DNA from: Litoribacterium kuwaitense
Lineage (GTDB): Bacteria > Bacillota > Bacilli > Bacillales > DSM-28697
Length of the DNA: 64,000 bases
NCBI RefSeq assembly: GCF_011058155.1
Contig: NZ_JAALFC010000003.1
Span: forward strand, 1 to 64,000
Direction of reading: 5' to 3'
The notes under the pieces were generated by a model that did no database searches, had not been told where the DNA came from, and was given only the letters and a program-made list of their open reading frames with translations. Position 1 is the stretch's first letter. The number at the start of each line of letters is the position of its first letter. Made by a program: the position numbers and the translations under genes. Of the stretch, positions 28,729-38,901 are shown one piece after another.

Positions 28729-31172
28729 GTGCCAAACTCAGAAATCTTTAAAGAATTGCCACTTGAAGAGGTGCTGGGTGACCGTTTTGGACGCTACAGC
28801 AAATATATCATTCAAGAGCGAGCGCTTCCGGATGCCCGAGACGGATTAAAACCGGTACAGCGTCGAATCTTATATGCGATGCAGCAAGAAGGTAACTTAG
28901 CAGACAAACCCCATAGAAAATCGGCTAAAACTGTTGGTACAGTCATCGGTAATTATCATCCACATGGTGACTCTTCAGTCTATGAAGCGATGGTACGGAT
29001 GAGCCAAGATTGGAAGGTTCGTGAAACGCTGATCGAAATGCACGGAAACAACGGCAGCATCGATGGTGATCCACCAGCCGCTATGCGTTATACCGAAGCA
29101 CGCCTTTCAAAAATTTCTTCAGAGCTTTTAAAAGATATTGAACAAGAAACCGTCGACTTCGTACCAAATTTTGACGATACAGCAGAAGAACCAGTCGTAT
29201 TCCCAGCCATGTTTCCAAACTTGCTCGTTAACGGTTCGACCGGGATTTCCGCCGGTTATGCAACAGACATTCCGCCACACCACCTCGGCGAAGTGATCGA
29301 TGCAACGATTCACCGCATCGATCGCCCTGATTGTACCGTTGATGACTTAATGAACATCATTCAAGGACCGGATTTTCCGACTGGCGGGATTGTGCAAGGT
29401 AAAGAAGGTATTAAGAAAGCGTACGAAACTGGAAAAGGCCGGTTTGTAATTCGCGGCCGCTCAACAACGGAAACTTTGCGCGGCGGAAAAGAACAAATCG
29501 TCATTGACGAAATTCCTTACGAAGTTAATAAAGCAAATCTCGTCAGAAAAATGGACGAGCTCCGCATGGATCGAAAAGTGGAAGGCATTAATGAAGTGAG
29601 AGATGAGACCGACCGCAGCGGATTACGCATCGTCATCGAGCTCAAAAAAGATGCTGATGCACAAGGTATTTTAAACTACCTGTACAAAAATACCGATTTA
29701 CAAGTATCCTATAGCGTCAATATGGTCGCGATTAACGACCGGACACCAAAATTAATGACACTGCCTAATGTCCTTGATGCATATATTACACATCGCAAAG
29801 ACGTCATTACAAGGCGCTCAAAATTTCAGCTCGATAAAGCACTTACGAGACAACATGTCGTCGAAGGGCTCATTCGCGCGCTGTCCATTCTTGATGAAGT
29901 TATTCAAACCATTCGCGCTTCAAAAGATAAACGCGATGCCAAAAACAATTTAATGGAGCAGTACGATTTTACAGAACCTCAAGCTGAGGCCATCGTATCC
30001 CTCCAGCTATATCGTTTAACGAATACAGATGTCACATCGCTTGAAAAAGAAATGAAAGACTTAGCAGCCGAAATTACAAAGCTTGAAAAAATTCTCTCTA
30101 AAGAGTCTATGCTTTTTTCGGTTATCAAAAAAGAACTTCAAGCTTTGAAGAAACAATATGCGAACGAACGACAAACGATCATTCAAAGCGAAATTGAAGA
30201 GCTTGAGATAAAGCTGGAAGTGACTGTGCCCCAAGAAGATGTCTTCGTGACGGTCACAAAAGAAGGTTACATTAAGCGCACGAGCCTAAGATCTTATGCC
30301 GCTTCCAACGGGCAAGATTTCGGCATGAAGGAAAATGACCATTTATTGTTCCATGAAGAAGTGAGTACAACTGACACGCTACTCATCTTTACAAATAAAG
30401 GGCAGTTTCTCTATTTTCCAGTTCATGAACTCCCAGACATCCGCTGGAAAGAACCTGGACAGCATATCGCGACATTAATGTCTGTGCAGAGTGAAGATCA
30501 AATTGTTCAAGCCATACGAATTCAATCCTTTGATGAAGAAAAAACAACATTTTTTACATTCGTGACGAAAAATGGCATGCTTAAACGAACACCTGTACAG
30601 CAATACCAAGCCTCACGCCATTCAAAACCATTAATGGCCATTCAATTAAAAGGTGACGATGAACTCATCGCAGTCGCAAAAACGACTGGTGAACAATCCG
30701 TTTTTATAGCGACGAAAACTGGGTACGGTCTATGGTTTCCTGAAAACGAAGCAAATCCCGTTGGCATACGCGCTGCTGGCGTTAAAGGAATATCTCTTAA
30801 AGAAGGAGATGCTGTTGTCTCAACAGCCTTTTTAACTGAAGAAGATATAAAGACAGGCTGGTTGCTGCTAGTAACCCATCGAGCCGCGGTGAAATGATGG
30901 CTTTGACAGAATTTGAGCAAGGAAAACGCAGCAACCGCGGTGTGATCATGTTGCGTGAGCTAAAAACGAACCCGCACCGTGTCGCCGGATTGGTGTTTGT
31001 TACGCGTGATGACTCTGTGACATTATTTACACCGTCCATACTTCATACAGTTCACATCAACGAACTCAAGCCTAAAGATCGGTACAATAATGGATCTTTC
31101 GTGCTTGACGTCAGCAAAACAGGTGATGTCACAGGTGTCAAAAAAGATGTAAAGCTCCCAGACCGTAAATAA
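28729..31172 (+). pseudogene. parC: DNA topoisomerase IV subunit A, one-base frameshift
   Basis: Repaired length 814 residues. Catalytic Tyr in [11 protein letters not shown], winged-helix [19 protein letters not shown], long coiled-coil region and C-terminal beta-pinwheel repeats ([22 protein letters not shown]). The frame stops at 30897 inside the last blade; one extra A in GAAATG restores [19 protein letters not shown] through 31172. Start GTG at 28729 lies 9 bases after AAAGGGG. Forms topoisomerase IV with ParE for chromosome decatenation. Confidence 0.92.
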
Positions 31173-31253
31173 CAGGCTATAATAAGAAATAATCGAAGAA
31201 AACAGCGAAGACAAGGTCGTTAGAGTTTAGACGTACTGCGGGAGGAGAAAGAG

Positions 31254-31688
31254 ATGGATAGCATAGAGCGTTCACTCAAGCTATTAATTGTTCTTTCCAG
31301 AGCGCATCGCTCTGTTCATGATTCCTTGCAAAAGAACATTGCGGATAAAGGATTAAATCTTTCGGAATTCGCTGTTCTTGAGCTTTTATACCACAAAGGA
31401 GAGCACTCCATTCAAAAAATTGGGGATCGAATTCTGGTGAGCTCTGGAAGCATGACATATATTGTCAATAAGCTTGCCAAAAAAGGGTATGTTCATAGAA
31501 GGCAATGTACGGAAGATCGCCGAGTCTATTATGCTTCTATTACAGAGATTGGCTCAGCGCTCATGGATGAATATTTCCCATACCACGCAAAACAAATCGA
31601 AAATATGTTTAGCGTGCTCGATTCCCGGGAACAACAATACTTAATTGAAGCTTTAAAGAAAATCGGCTTATCAGCACAATTGGACTGA
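31254..31688 (+). CDS. MarR-family regulator next to a quinone-reductase-like gene
   Basis: 144 residues with a winged helix-turn-helix (IQKIGDRILVSSGSMTYIVNK) and wing motif CTEDRRVYYASIT. One Cys (in RRQCTEDRR) sits at the wing and could sense thiols, as in MhqR/OhrR relatives, but this is speculation. GGGAGGAGA precedes the ATG. The next gene is a WrbA-type flavoprotein, a common target of such repressors. Confidence 0.8.
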   Translation: MDSIERSLKLLIVLSRAHRSVHDSLQKNIADKGLNLSEFAVLELLYHKGEHSIQKIGDRILVSSGSMTYIVNKLAKKGYVHRRQCTEDRRVYYASITEIGSALMDEYFPYHAKQIENMFSVLDSREQQYLIEALKKIGLSAQLD

Positions 31689-31719
31689 TAAGCTTGTTTT
31701 CAAAAATATATCTTGATAT

Positions 31720-31735
31720 TAAGATATATTAAAAA
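31720..31735 (+). promoter_or_regulatory. Palindromic box ahead of the WrbA-like gene
   Basis: ATATCTTGATATTAAGATAT (31714-31733 approx.) is an inverted repeat of ATATCTTGATAT/ATATTAAGATAT type, just downstream of the MarR gene and about 30 bases before the WrbA-like start. This resembles MarR/MhqR operators (TATCTxGATA...). Confidence 0.5.
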
Positions 31736-31760
31736 AACTAAAACGAAGGAGTGATGATTA

Positions 31761-32331
31761 ATGAACGTTCTAATTGCTTACTACAGCTCTACAGGCGCCA
31801 ATTACACGATGGCTTCATGGGCATATGATGCTGCCAACAGCTTAAATGTCGAAGCAAAACTTGCTCGGTTCGCAGAGACTGCCCCAGAAGAAGCCATTGC
31901 CAGCAATCCGGCATTATGACGCTACAAAGGATTCTGTCGCAACGATAACACTGGACGATTTAGAGGCAGCTGATGTCATCATTATGAGTACACCAACACG
32001 CTTCGGAAACGTTCCGTCACAAGTCAAAGCTTTTCTCGACACAACAGGCGGTTTGTGGGCACAAGCAAAACTCGCGGATAAAGTGTTTACAGCGATGTCA
32101 TCAGCAAATAATCAAAATGGCGGACAAGAGCAAACATTAACCGCGTTATATACGACGATTTATCATTGGGGTGGGATCGTCGTGACACCTGGATACACAG
32201 ACGAGTCCATTTTTGCTGCTGGTGGAAACCCATACGGAACAAGTGCAACTGTAGATGGTGAAGGAAACGATATTGAAAAAGCCGTAAAACATCAAGCCAA
32301 ACGCGCGGAGATCCATCCAGTGAATTTTTAA
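31761..32331 (+). pseudogene. WrbA-like NAD(P)H:quinone oxidoreductase, frameshifted
   Basis: N-terminal flavodoxin strand MNVLIAYYSSTGANYTMASW reads from the ATG at 31761 (GAAGGAG upstream) and stops at 31919. The remainder, from HYDATKDSVATITLDDLE through TPTRFGNVPSQVKAFLDTTG to 32331, is in another frame. Family members have NPAWxxHYxATKD here; this copy has NPA run directly into HYDATKD, so two or three codons plus a frame are missing, most simply a deletion of 8 or 11 bases rather than one base. FMN-dependent quinone reduction is the family activity. Confidence 0.75.
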
Positions 32332-32773
32332 TTTTGTCTCAAAACTATAAGTAAACTTGAATTTTGATATATAATCATTCAACTTCCGATAATATATATT
32401 ATGTTAACTAGAATTTTTAAAAAGTCATTCGCATGATGACATGATTGATGATTCATCTACCCTTCCCCATAAATATATCGTAAAGGTCTTGTTGCACCAT
32501 CTAACAACTGCTTGCGAAAACCATCCAATGATTAGTCAGCACTAATATACTGAACCTTTACGCCAAAAAATTCTACCTAAGTGATTGCCAGATGTGATGT
32601 TCCAATGGCTAATCGTATGAATGAATAATGATCATCAATTTCGACTTTGACCTTTGAACTTGCCGTTTTTTCATTTTCGGATTTTTATTTACTCCATAAT
32701 GCACATCCATGAAGCTAAATCCGTTCTCCTCTCGAGTCATGAAAACACCGTCAAAAAATGCTAAGCCTTTCAT
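32332..32773. other. Intergenic region
   Basis: About 440 AT-rich bases between two convergent genes. I see no gene, RNA or clear terminator here. Confidence 0.45.
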
Positions 32774-33604
32774 TTAAACACGACGACATTCATTACAACT
32801 CGCTTTTTTTGAATCACAACAATCATCCGATTCAAAAGCGTGTTCATATTCATCATGACGACGAAGCCACGTCTTGCCATTGCCATCATCTCGTCCCGAT
32901 GGCTTTTCCCAATCCTCCTGCCTGCCAAGAGCTGTTAAATCGAGGTAATTGAAAGTGCCGATGAGCAAGTCCGTTCCACGGGCGTAAGTCGTATACGTAT
33001 GAAAAATTCTTTCACCCTTGCAAAGAAAAGTGCTAAAGCAAGGTACTTCCATTGACTGGAGAGAATCAAGGGGTACGCCCTTCTGAATAAGCTCATCTTT
33101 CGTTAAGTAATTGTATTCGATCTGAGCGACGGATTCGTCCAGCGTAGCATGGAAGTCATAGTTAAAGTCGCTATCAAAAGATGAGTACCAATGTATCTCC
33201 CAATTCATACGTTCCTTGTAACATTGGAGCTTAGGAAATGGCGCACGTGATATTAGGGCCAGAGACGTGTTTCGTGCATGCAGGTGTGAAAGATGGCCGA
33301 TGTTGTCCACAGCAAGTGAGCAAGCCGGACAACCTGCTTCCCAATCAGGATCAAACATAAAGTGATGAACGATCAATTGCGGACGTCCTTCGAACAGATC
33401 AAGCAAACTCGTTTTACCATGCGGACCATTAAATACATAGTCCTTATGAATCTCTACCATTGGCAGGCGGCGGCGTTCTTCATTCAGTGCATCTCGTGCT
33501 CTAGTAAATTCCCTCTCTTTGGCCAACAGTTTCTTACGATCCACAAGCCATTCGTCTCGTGACACAACATTTGGTAACTGGAGATGATTTTGCGTTTTTT
33601 TCAT
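32774..33604 (-). CDS. DUF899 thioredoxin-fold protein with a Cys-rich tail
   Basis: 276 residues. NVVSRDEWLVDRKKLLAKE at the start, then LFEGRPQLIVHHFMFDPDWEAGCPACS with a CPAC site in a thioredoxin-like position (about residues 92-95) are typical of DUF899 (AhpC/TSA-like). The last 17 residues (DDCCDSKKASCNECRRV) hold four Cys and look like an added metal-binding tail. Role unknown. Ribosome site AAAGGGGAGAG precedes the ATG. Confidence 0.8.
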   Translation of the reverse strand: MKKTQNHLQLPNVVSRDEWLVDRKKLLAKEREFTRARDALNEERRRLPMVEIHKDYVFNGPHGKTSLLDLFEGRPQLIVHHFMFDPDWEAGCPACSLAVDNIGHLSHLHARNTSLALISRAPFPKLQCYKERMNWEIHWYSSFDSDFNYDFHATLDESVAQIEYNYLTKDELIQKGVPLDSLQSMEVPCFSTFLCKGERIFHTYTTYARGTDLLIGTFNYLDLTALGRQEDWEKPSGRDDGNGKTWLRRHDEYEHAFESDDCCDSKKASCNECRRV

Positions 33605-33854
33605 ATAATCTCTCCCCTTTCAGTTTTTTTAAGCTTATCACAAGCGTTGGCTTTAGATTTCTTCTTAATTGCTAAATGCATTTTTTCAAATTAGATAGAG
33701 GAGAGATAATATCCCTCTTTCTCTTGCATCACATTTATTTGATCGCAAAAGATCTCCTTGTAAAGCTTCTAGAACCGCACGAATGTATATGTAAATATTT
33801 TGTAAATGCGATATTAACCGCATTTTAATTTTTTACAAAATAAGAAAAATTTTC

Positions 33855-33883
33855 TTGACAACGTTTTCAGTACTTTGATAAAT
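33855..33883 (+). promoter_or_regulatory. Promoter of the ugp-like operon with an overlapping cre box
   Basis: A consensus TTGACA (33855-33860) is followed 16 bases later by GATAAA. TGACAACGTTTTCA (33856-33869) fits the CcpA site TGWNANCGNTNWCA at every position and covers the -35 box, so glucose repression is expected. Confidence 0.65.
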
Positions 33884-33964
33884 TTGATTTAAGTTAATAT
33901 TTTGTATATGAGATATGGAGATCCGCAGAAAATTTGCCTCGCTGTATAAGGAGGGGTGTTTTTT

Positions 33965-33997
33965 GTGGATTCGTTTGTTTTAGGGAGGTGTTTTTAA
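33965..33997 (+). other. Possible 10-codon leader ORF
   Basis: AAGGAGG (33948-33954) is placed 10 bases before a GTG that opens a 10-codon frame (MDSFVLGRCF) ending at 33997. A second ribosome-like site (GGGAGG, 33983-33988) lies inside it. It could be a leader peptide of the transporter operon or chance. Confidence 0.25.
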
Positions 33998-34045
33998 TTC
34001 ATAGACTTAAGCAGGTAAATTATAACAAAGGGGTGGATATACGTT

Positions 34046-34948
34046 TTGGGAAAGGCGACAAACGGTGGTTATCATAACAGCAAAAAGCTATTCTGGACTG
34101 GCATGCTGTATTTATCCCCCGCTTTACTTTTACTTGGTGTCTTTCTTTTTTATCCGATGTTTAAGACACTCTATTTCAGCTTTTTTGAAGTAAGCGGTGG
34201 TGGTACAGTTGGTGATTCGGTTGGCTTTGGACATTATGTAGAGCTCTTTCAGTCCAGTGAGTTTCGTAAAAGCATGATAGGCACCTTTTTATTCGTGCTT
34301 TATACTGTACCAGCTGAGATCATTATCGCCCTGTTTTTAGCAGTGATCGCGAGTGAAAAGTTGAAAGGGATCGGCTTTTTCCGAACAATTTTCTCTTCCA
34401 CGTTAGGTGTGTCTGTTGCTGCGGGTGCAACGATTTTCTTGTTTTTATTCCATCCGTCTTTAGGTGTTTTAAATAGCATACTTGGATTTTTTGGCATTAA
34501 CGGGGTTGAGTGGTTGACTGATTCGAAATGGGCATTAATGTCTGTCGCAATCACGACAGTTTGGATGCACCTGGGGATTAATTTTATCATCTTGCTTGGT
34601 GGTCTTCAAAATATTTCGCGTGAATTATATGAAAGTGCCGACATTGATGGGGCTGGGTATTTCCAAAAGCTCTTTAAAATTACACTCCCAATGCTATCAC
34701 CGGTGTTGTTCTTTGTGATTATCATCGGTGTGATCGGCGCATTCCAAACGTTCGGTCAGATCGACATTTTAACAGGTGGCGGACCTGCTGGTTCAACCAA
34801 TATTATCGTATATTCTATTTATCTTGAAGCATTTTCGTATGGAAACTTTGGGTTTGCGAGTGCACAGGCGATTTTGTTATTTCTCATTATCTTAATCGTC
34901 ACCATTATTCAATTTAGAGTCGGCGAAAAGAAGGTGCATTATCAATGA
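34046..34948 (+). CDS. Sugar or glycerol-3-phosphate ABC transporter permease (UgpA/MalF-like)
   Basis: 300 residues, six membrane segments, with the ABC inner-membrane loop ESADIDGAGYFQKLFKITLPML (about residues 195-216; EAA motif). First of two permeases in a binding-protein-dependent importer. TTG start at 34046 lies 10 bases after AAAGGGGTGG. Its end overlaps the next permease by 4 bases. No ATPase gene is present, so a shared MsmX-type ATPase elsewhere is expected. Confidence 0.85.
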   Translation: MGKATNGGYHNSKKLFWTGMLYLSPALLLLGVFLFYPMFKTLYFSFFEVSGGGTVGDSVGFGHYVELFQSSEFRKSMIGTFLFVLYTVPAEIIIALFLAVIASEKLKGIGFFRTIFSSTLGVSVAAGATIFLFLFHPSLGVLNSILGFFGINGVEWLTDSKWALMSVAITTVWMHLGINFIILLGGLQNISRELYESADIDGAGYFQKLFKITLPMLSPVLFFVIIIGVIGAFQTFGQIDILTGGGPAGSTNIIVYSIYLEAFSYGNFGFASAQAILLFLIILIVTIIQFRVGEKKVHYQ

Positions 34949-35754
34949 TCAAAAAGTTCACTTTATACATATTGCTCAGCTTATCATCATTGATCCTTTT
35001 CTTCCCGATTTTATATGCGATTTCCGCAAGCTTTATGACGCCGCAGGAAATTTACGCCGGGAAGTTATTACCCTCGTCAATTAATTTTGATGCCTATAAA
35101 GATGTATTTGATCGTGTACCATTGATCCATTACTTAACAGTAAGCTTCTGGGTCGCGTTTATCGTCATGGTTGGGCAGCTAATTGTTTGTAGCCTATCGG
35201 CGTTTGCATTTGTATTTATCCCTTTTAAAGGAAGAGAATTGATCTTCTTTATCTTTTTGGCGACGATGTTAATCCCTTGGGAAGCGACCATCATCCCTAA
35301 CTTTTTAACAGTTCTTAATTTAGGATGGGTCAATACGTATGCCGGGTTGACGTTACCGTTCTTCGCATTACCATTTGGTATTTTCTTATTAAGACAACAT
35401 TTCTTAACGATTCCAAAAGAATTATGGGAATCTGCACAGGTAGATGGCTGCTCTCGATTCCGTTATTATTTAAGGTTTGCCCTTCCTTTATCAAAATCAT
35501 CCTTAAGTGCATTAGGAATCTACGGCTTTTTAACGACGTGGAACCAATATTTATGGCCACTGCTCGTTACAAATGACGATACGGTTCGCACCGTACAAAT
35601 TGGATTAAAAATGCTGATTGCCAATGAAAGTTCATCATCTTGGAATTTAGTCATGGCCGGCGTTGTTACCATCTTAGCCCCGACTCTACTCCTATTATTC
35701 ATAGGTTTAAAGTATATTAGAGAAGGTTTAACATCAGGAGCTTTAAAAGGATAG
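34945..35754 (+). CDS. Sugar or glycerol-3-phosphate ABC transporter permease (UgpE/MalG-like)
   Basis: 269 residues, six membrane segments; PWEATIIPNFLTVLNLGWVNTY and the EAA loop ELWESAQVDGCSRFRYYLRFALPL are those of the second permease in CUT1-type sugar importers. ATGA overlap with the first permease gene. A 250-base gap with no gene separates it from the binding protein; it holds an inverted GTGGAGTGAC/GTCACTCC pair. Confidence 0.87.
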   Translation: MIKKFTLYILLSLSSLILFFPILYAISASFMTPQEIYAGKLLPSSINFDAYKDVFDRVPLIHYLTVSFWVAFIVMVGQLIVCSLSAFAFVFIPFKGRELIFFIFLATMLIPWEATIIPNFLTVLNLGWVNTYAGLTLPFFALPFGIFLLRQHFLTIPKELWESAQVDGCSRFRYYLRFALPLSKSSLSALGIYGFLTTWNQYLWPLLVTNDDTVRTVQIGLKMLIANESSSSWNLVMAGVVTILAPTLLLLFIGLKYIREGLTSGALKG

Positions 35755-36005
35755 ACCCTATTTGAAAGAATGTTGCTATTTACATAAATGTGGAGTGACG
35801 AGTCGTGATTGCCTCCTCCCTTCTTTTTAGGTGGAGAGCTAAAAGGCACTGTGAGTGCAGCAGAGCCCGGAACATACGCTCAATTCACATTGTGCGAAAA
35901 AATCATCTCGCCAATGAGGTCACTCCAAAACGACCATGAATCAAGATTAACTTCAAAAAGCAACACTCTTTAACAAAAGCTCAAAATGAGAAGGGAGAAC
36001 AGGAA

Positions 36006-37358
36006 ATGAAGAAATTTTTATTTAGTTTTGCGATGTTGTTTGTACTCATGGTTGGACTAGCGGCATGCAGCAATGACCAAAGTGCCGGTGGTGATTCTGG
36101 AGGTGGAAGTGATAATGGTAACGGCAGCGGAAATGGAGATGGTGATGCAGCTGAAGAAAAAACAGAGATCTCCTTTTGGCATGCGATGAGTGGAACCAAC
36201 GGAGAAGCCTTGGAATCTATTGTTGACAAATTTAATGAGCAATCCGAGTCTGTATCCGTAGAAGCCATTTACCAAGGAAGCTATGACGATTCTTTAAATA
36301 AGCTTCGTGCTGTTGGTGGGTCAGATGAAGCTCCCTCGATTGTACAGGTATTTGAAATCGGAACGAAGTACATGAGCGAAAGTGGATTTATCACACCAAT
36401 GCAAGAATTCGTCGACAAAAATGATTTTGATGTGTCGGTTTTAGAAGAAAATATTCTTTCCTATTATCAGTTAGATGGACAATTGTACTCAATGCCTTTT
36501 AACACATCAAATGCCGTGATGTTTTATAACAAAGATATGTTTAGAGAAGCTGGGCTGGATCCAGAAAATCCGCCAAGCACATTCAGTGAAGTTGCTGAAG
36601 CGGCCGAAGCGCTCTCAGGAGACGACACATACGGATTTACAATGGCAACAATCGGTTGGTTCTTCGAGCAGTTACTTGCTAACCAAGGTGCGTTATATTT
36701 AAACAATGACAACGGACGCAGCGGCGATCCTACTGAAGCATTAGTTAATTCTGAAGAAGGACTTAATATCTTCAATTGGCTTAATGACATGAACAACGCA
36801 AATACATTCCGTAACTACGGTAGTAACTGGGATGATGCACGCGGTCCTTTCTTCGCTGGTCAAGTGGGGATGTACTTTGATTCCACAGCGAACACAGCAC
36901 AAGTACTAGAAAACTCTTCATTTGAAGTAGGTTCAGCTTTCTTACCTACGGTGGACGGAACAGACCCACAAGGTGTCATCGTTGGCGGTGCCTCTCTCTG
37001 GATTACAAATCAAGTGTCTGAAGAGGAGCAAAACGCCGCTTGGGAATTTGTTGAGTTCATGACCAATGCAGACGTCCAAGCTGAATGGGCTGCAGCGACC
37101 GGATACTTCCCGATTACCCCTGCTGCCTATGAAGAAGATGTGCTGAACGATGTTTATGAAGAATACCCAATTTATACAACAGCAGTAGATCAGTTGAAAA
37201 ACACGACCGTCAGCCCTGCGACTCAAGGTGCTTTAACAGAAGTTTTACCAGAAGCACGTAAGATCATTGAAACAGCTTTAGGAGAAATGTATGAAGGAAA
37301 AGAACCAAAGCAAGCATTAGACGAGGCAGCACAAAAAATTACCGATGCTTTAGAATAA
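36006..37358 (+). CDS. UgpB-like extracellular solute-binding lipoprotein
   Basis: 450 residues. Lipoprotein signal with VGLAACS lipobox (Cys about residue 21), a Gly/Asn/Ser-rich linker (residues 25-45), then ISFWHAMSGTNGEALESIV and later IVGGASLWIT and GYFPITPAAY. These match my memory of E. coli UgpB more than maltose or other sugar binders, so glycerol-3-phosphate or a related phosphodiester is the best guess. GAGAAGGGAG precedes the ATG. Placing the receptor gene last is unusual for the family. Confidence 0.82.
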   Translation: MKKFLFSFAMLFVLMVGLAACSNDQSAGGDSGGGSDNGNGSGNGDGDAAEEKTEISFWHAMSGTNGEALESIVDKFNEQSESVSVEAIYQGSYDDSLNKLRAVGGSDEAPSIVQVFEIGTKYMSESGFITPMQEFVDKNDFDVSVLEENILSYYQLDGQLYSMPFNTSNAVMFYNKDMFREAGLDPENPPSTFSEVAEAAEALSGDDTYGFTMATIGWFFEQLLANQGALYLNNDNGRSGDPTEALVNSEEGLNIFNWLNDMNNANTFRNYGSNWDDARGPFFAGQVGMYFDSTANTAQVLENSSFEVGSAFLPTVDGTDPQGVIVGGASLWITNQVSEEEQNAAWEFVEFMTNADVQAEWAAATGYFPITPAAYEEDVLNDVYEEYPIYTTAVDQLKNTTVSPATQGALTEVLPEARKIIETALGEMYEGKEPKQALDEAAQKITDALE

Positions 37359-37481
37359 AAGAGGATTATAACGGTTTTAATTAACACATAGGGGCTCTCT
37401 AATCGAGGCCCCTAAAAACAAACCCTCGACAGCATAATGTTTTTGAACCATCCCTAAATATACTCCATATGGAGGCAAATG

Positions 37482-38441
37482 ATGAGGTTACCATCTCGCT
37501 TTATTTTGATCGCATCTCTCCTCCTCCTTCTTTCCGCTTGTTCTCATCAAGCAGATGTCGGCGTACGAGAAGTAGATGCAGAAGCCGTTTTTGCAACAGA
37601 TGATTATGAAGGACAATTACAAATGCGTTTTTTTCATCTGGAACCAGAGGAAACAGAGAAGACCGGAATGTCAGTGCTGATTACAACGCCTGAGGGACAA
37701 AATATCTTAATTGATGCGGGTACTCCAACTGTTGGACCGCTCCTGGACGATCACTTAAACAACTTAAATATCGACACAATTGATGTAGCTATAGCCTCTC
37801 ATCCCCATATTGATCATATCGGCGGTTTCCATACGCTTTTTGAAACAAAAAATATTGGCAAACTCATTGAAACCGATCTACCTTATGATTCAAAGACGTA
37901 CGTGGACTATCAACAGCTCATTCAAGAAAAAAGCATTAACGTAGAGTTTGCCGAAAAAGGGGATATCATTGAGCTGGAGGAAGATATGACGCTAGAGTTT
38001 TTAAATCCAACTCAGGATAAAATTGATCGTTACGTAGAGGTGTTCGATGACTTTTCTGCTGGGATAATTAATGACTTATCTCTAGTCGCGAAACTGACCT
38101 ATAAAGACAAAACGTTTCTCTTCCCTGGTGACATCTATGATGCTGTTGAAAGTGAGCTTGTGGAAGACTATGGTGAAGATCTAGATGTCGATGTTTTAGT
38201 TGCACCACATCACGGACAGCATACATCCTCGTCAGAAAAGTTTATCGAAAGTGTACAACCTGAAATTACGATGATTCCAATTAACTTGCTGTACAGTCGT
38301 CCGACCTATGAAGATTATTTAGAGTTTGGCAGCGAGGTTTATGTTTCTCAATATCACGGGAACGTACTGCTCGTTTCAGATGGGGAAAATATTGATATTT
38401 ACAGCGAATTCGAACATAAAAGTGAAGACACCAACAATTAA
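37482..38441 (+). CDS. MBL-fold metallohydrolase lipoprotein (ComEC C-terminal-like)
   Basis: 319 residues. Lipoprotein signal (LLLLLSACS), then a metallo-beta-lactamase fold with SHPHIDHIGG (metal motif HxHxDH), FPGDIYDAVE and APHHGQHTSS. Closest in plan to the ComEC/Rec2 hydrolase domain without its membrane channel. Substrate unknown; it may be nucleic acid or phosphate ester. ATG at 37482 has GGAGG 6 bases upstream; the ATG at 37479 is too close. Confidence 0.8.
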   Translation: MRLPSRFILIASLLLLLSACSHQADVGVREVDAEAVFATDDYEGQLQMRFFHLEPEETEKTGMSVLITTPEGQNILIDAGTPTVGPLLDDHLNNLNIDTIDVAIASHPHIDHIGGFHTLFETKNIGKLIETDLPYDSKTYVDYQQLIQEKSINVEFAEKGDIIELEEDMTLEFLNPTQDKIDRYVEVFDDFSAGIINDLSLVAKLTYKDKTFLFPGDIYDAVESELVEDYGEDLDVDVLVAPHHGQHTSSSEKFIESVQPEITMIPINLLYSRPTYEDYLEFGSEVYVSQYHGNVLLVSDGENIDIYSEFEHKSEDTNN

Positions 38442-38462
38442 ACTGCATAGACAAAAGCTAAA

Positions 38463-38482
38463 CAGCCTTGCTTTTAAGCAAG
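38463..38482 (+). terminator. Hairpin after the MBL lipoprotein gene
   Basis: GCCTTGCTTTTAAGCAAGGC is a perfect 20-base palindrome 21 bases after the stop. No T-run follows, so it may protect the message end more than stop transcription. Confidence 0.5.
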
Positions 38483-38516
38483 GCTCAGCCTATTGCAACG
38501 TTTTCTTATATCGCCC

Positions 38517-38632
38517 GTTCGCTTTTCCTGTAGAACAAGCGTTTTCAAGTCAAGGCTGAAAAAAAGAAGCATTGCGCTACGGGGTGTAACAAATGTAGAC
38601 AAGTCATAAATTGACTCTGTCTACATTTGTTC
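38517..38632. repeat. Dispersed intergenic repeat, copy A
   Basis: About 115 bases: TTCGCTTTTCC, GCGTTTTCAAGTCA, a GAAGC..GCGCTAC part and a final stem AACAAATGTAGACA ... TGTCTACATTTGTT with GTCA/TGAC inside. The same order of blocks occurs at 48325-48430, so this is a shared mobile or duplicated intergenic element. Confidence 0.5.
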
Positions 38633-38901
38633 ATTGACTGACAAACATCCTTGATCTCGTCCGTCGCCTTGTCCAATTTTCCGCTATGGGATGCAGTATT
38701 CAGGACATGTATGTCTTAATTTCCCTGTCAAAACATGCATGCGATACCCTTACACTGATGTGACTGTCCGCCTCTCTCCTATGTAAAAGATTCCGAAATC
38801 TACACGGATAACGCTTTTAACGCTACGTCTAGCGGACTGTCACGGTTTGCTGAAAGCACACAATAGCGGCTAACCTATTTGCTTCATCGATCTGACATGA
38901 A

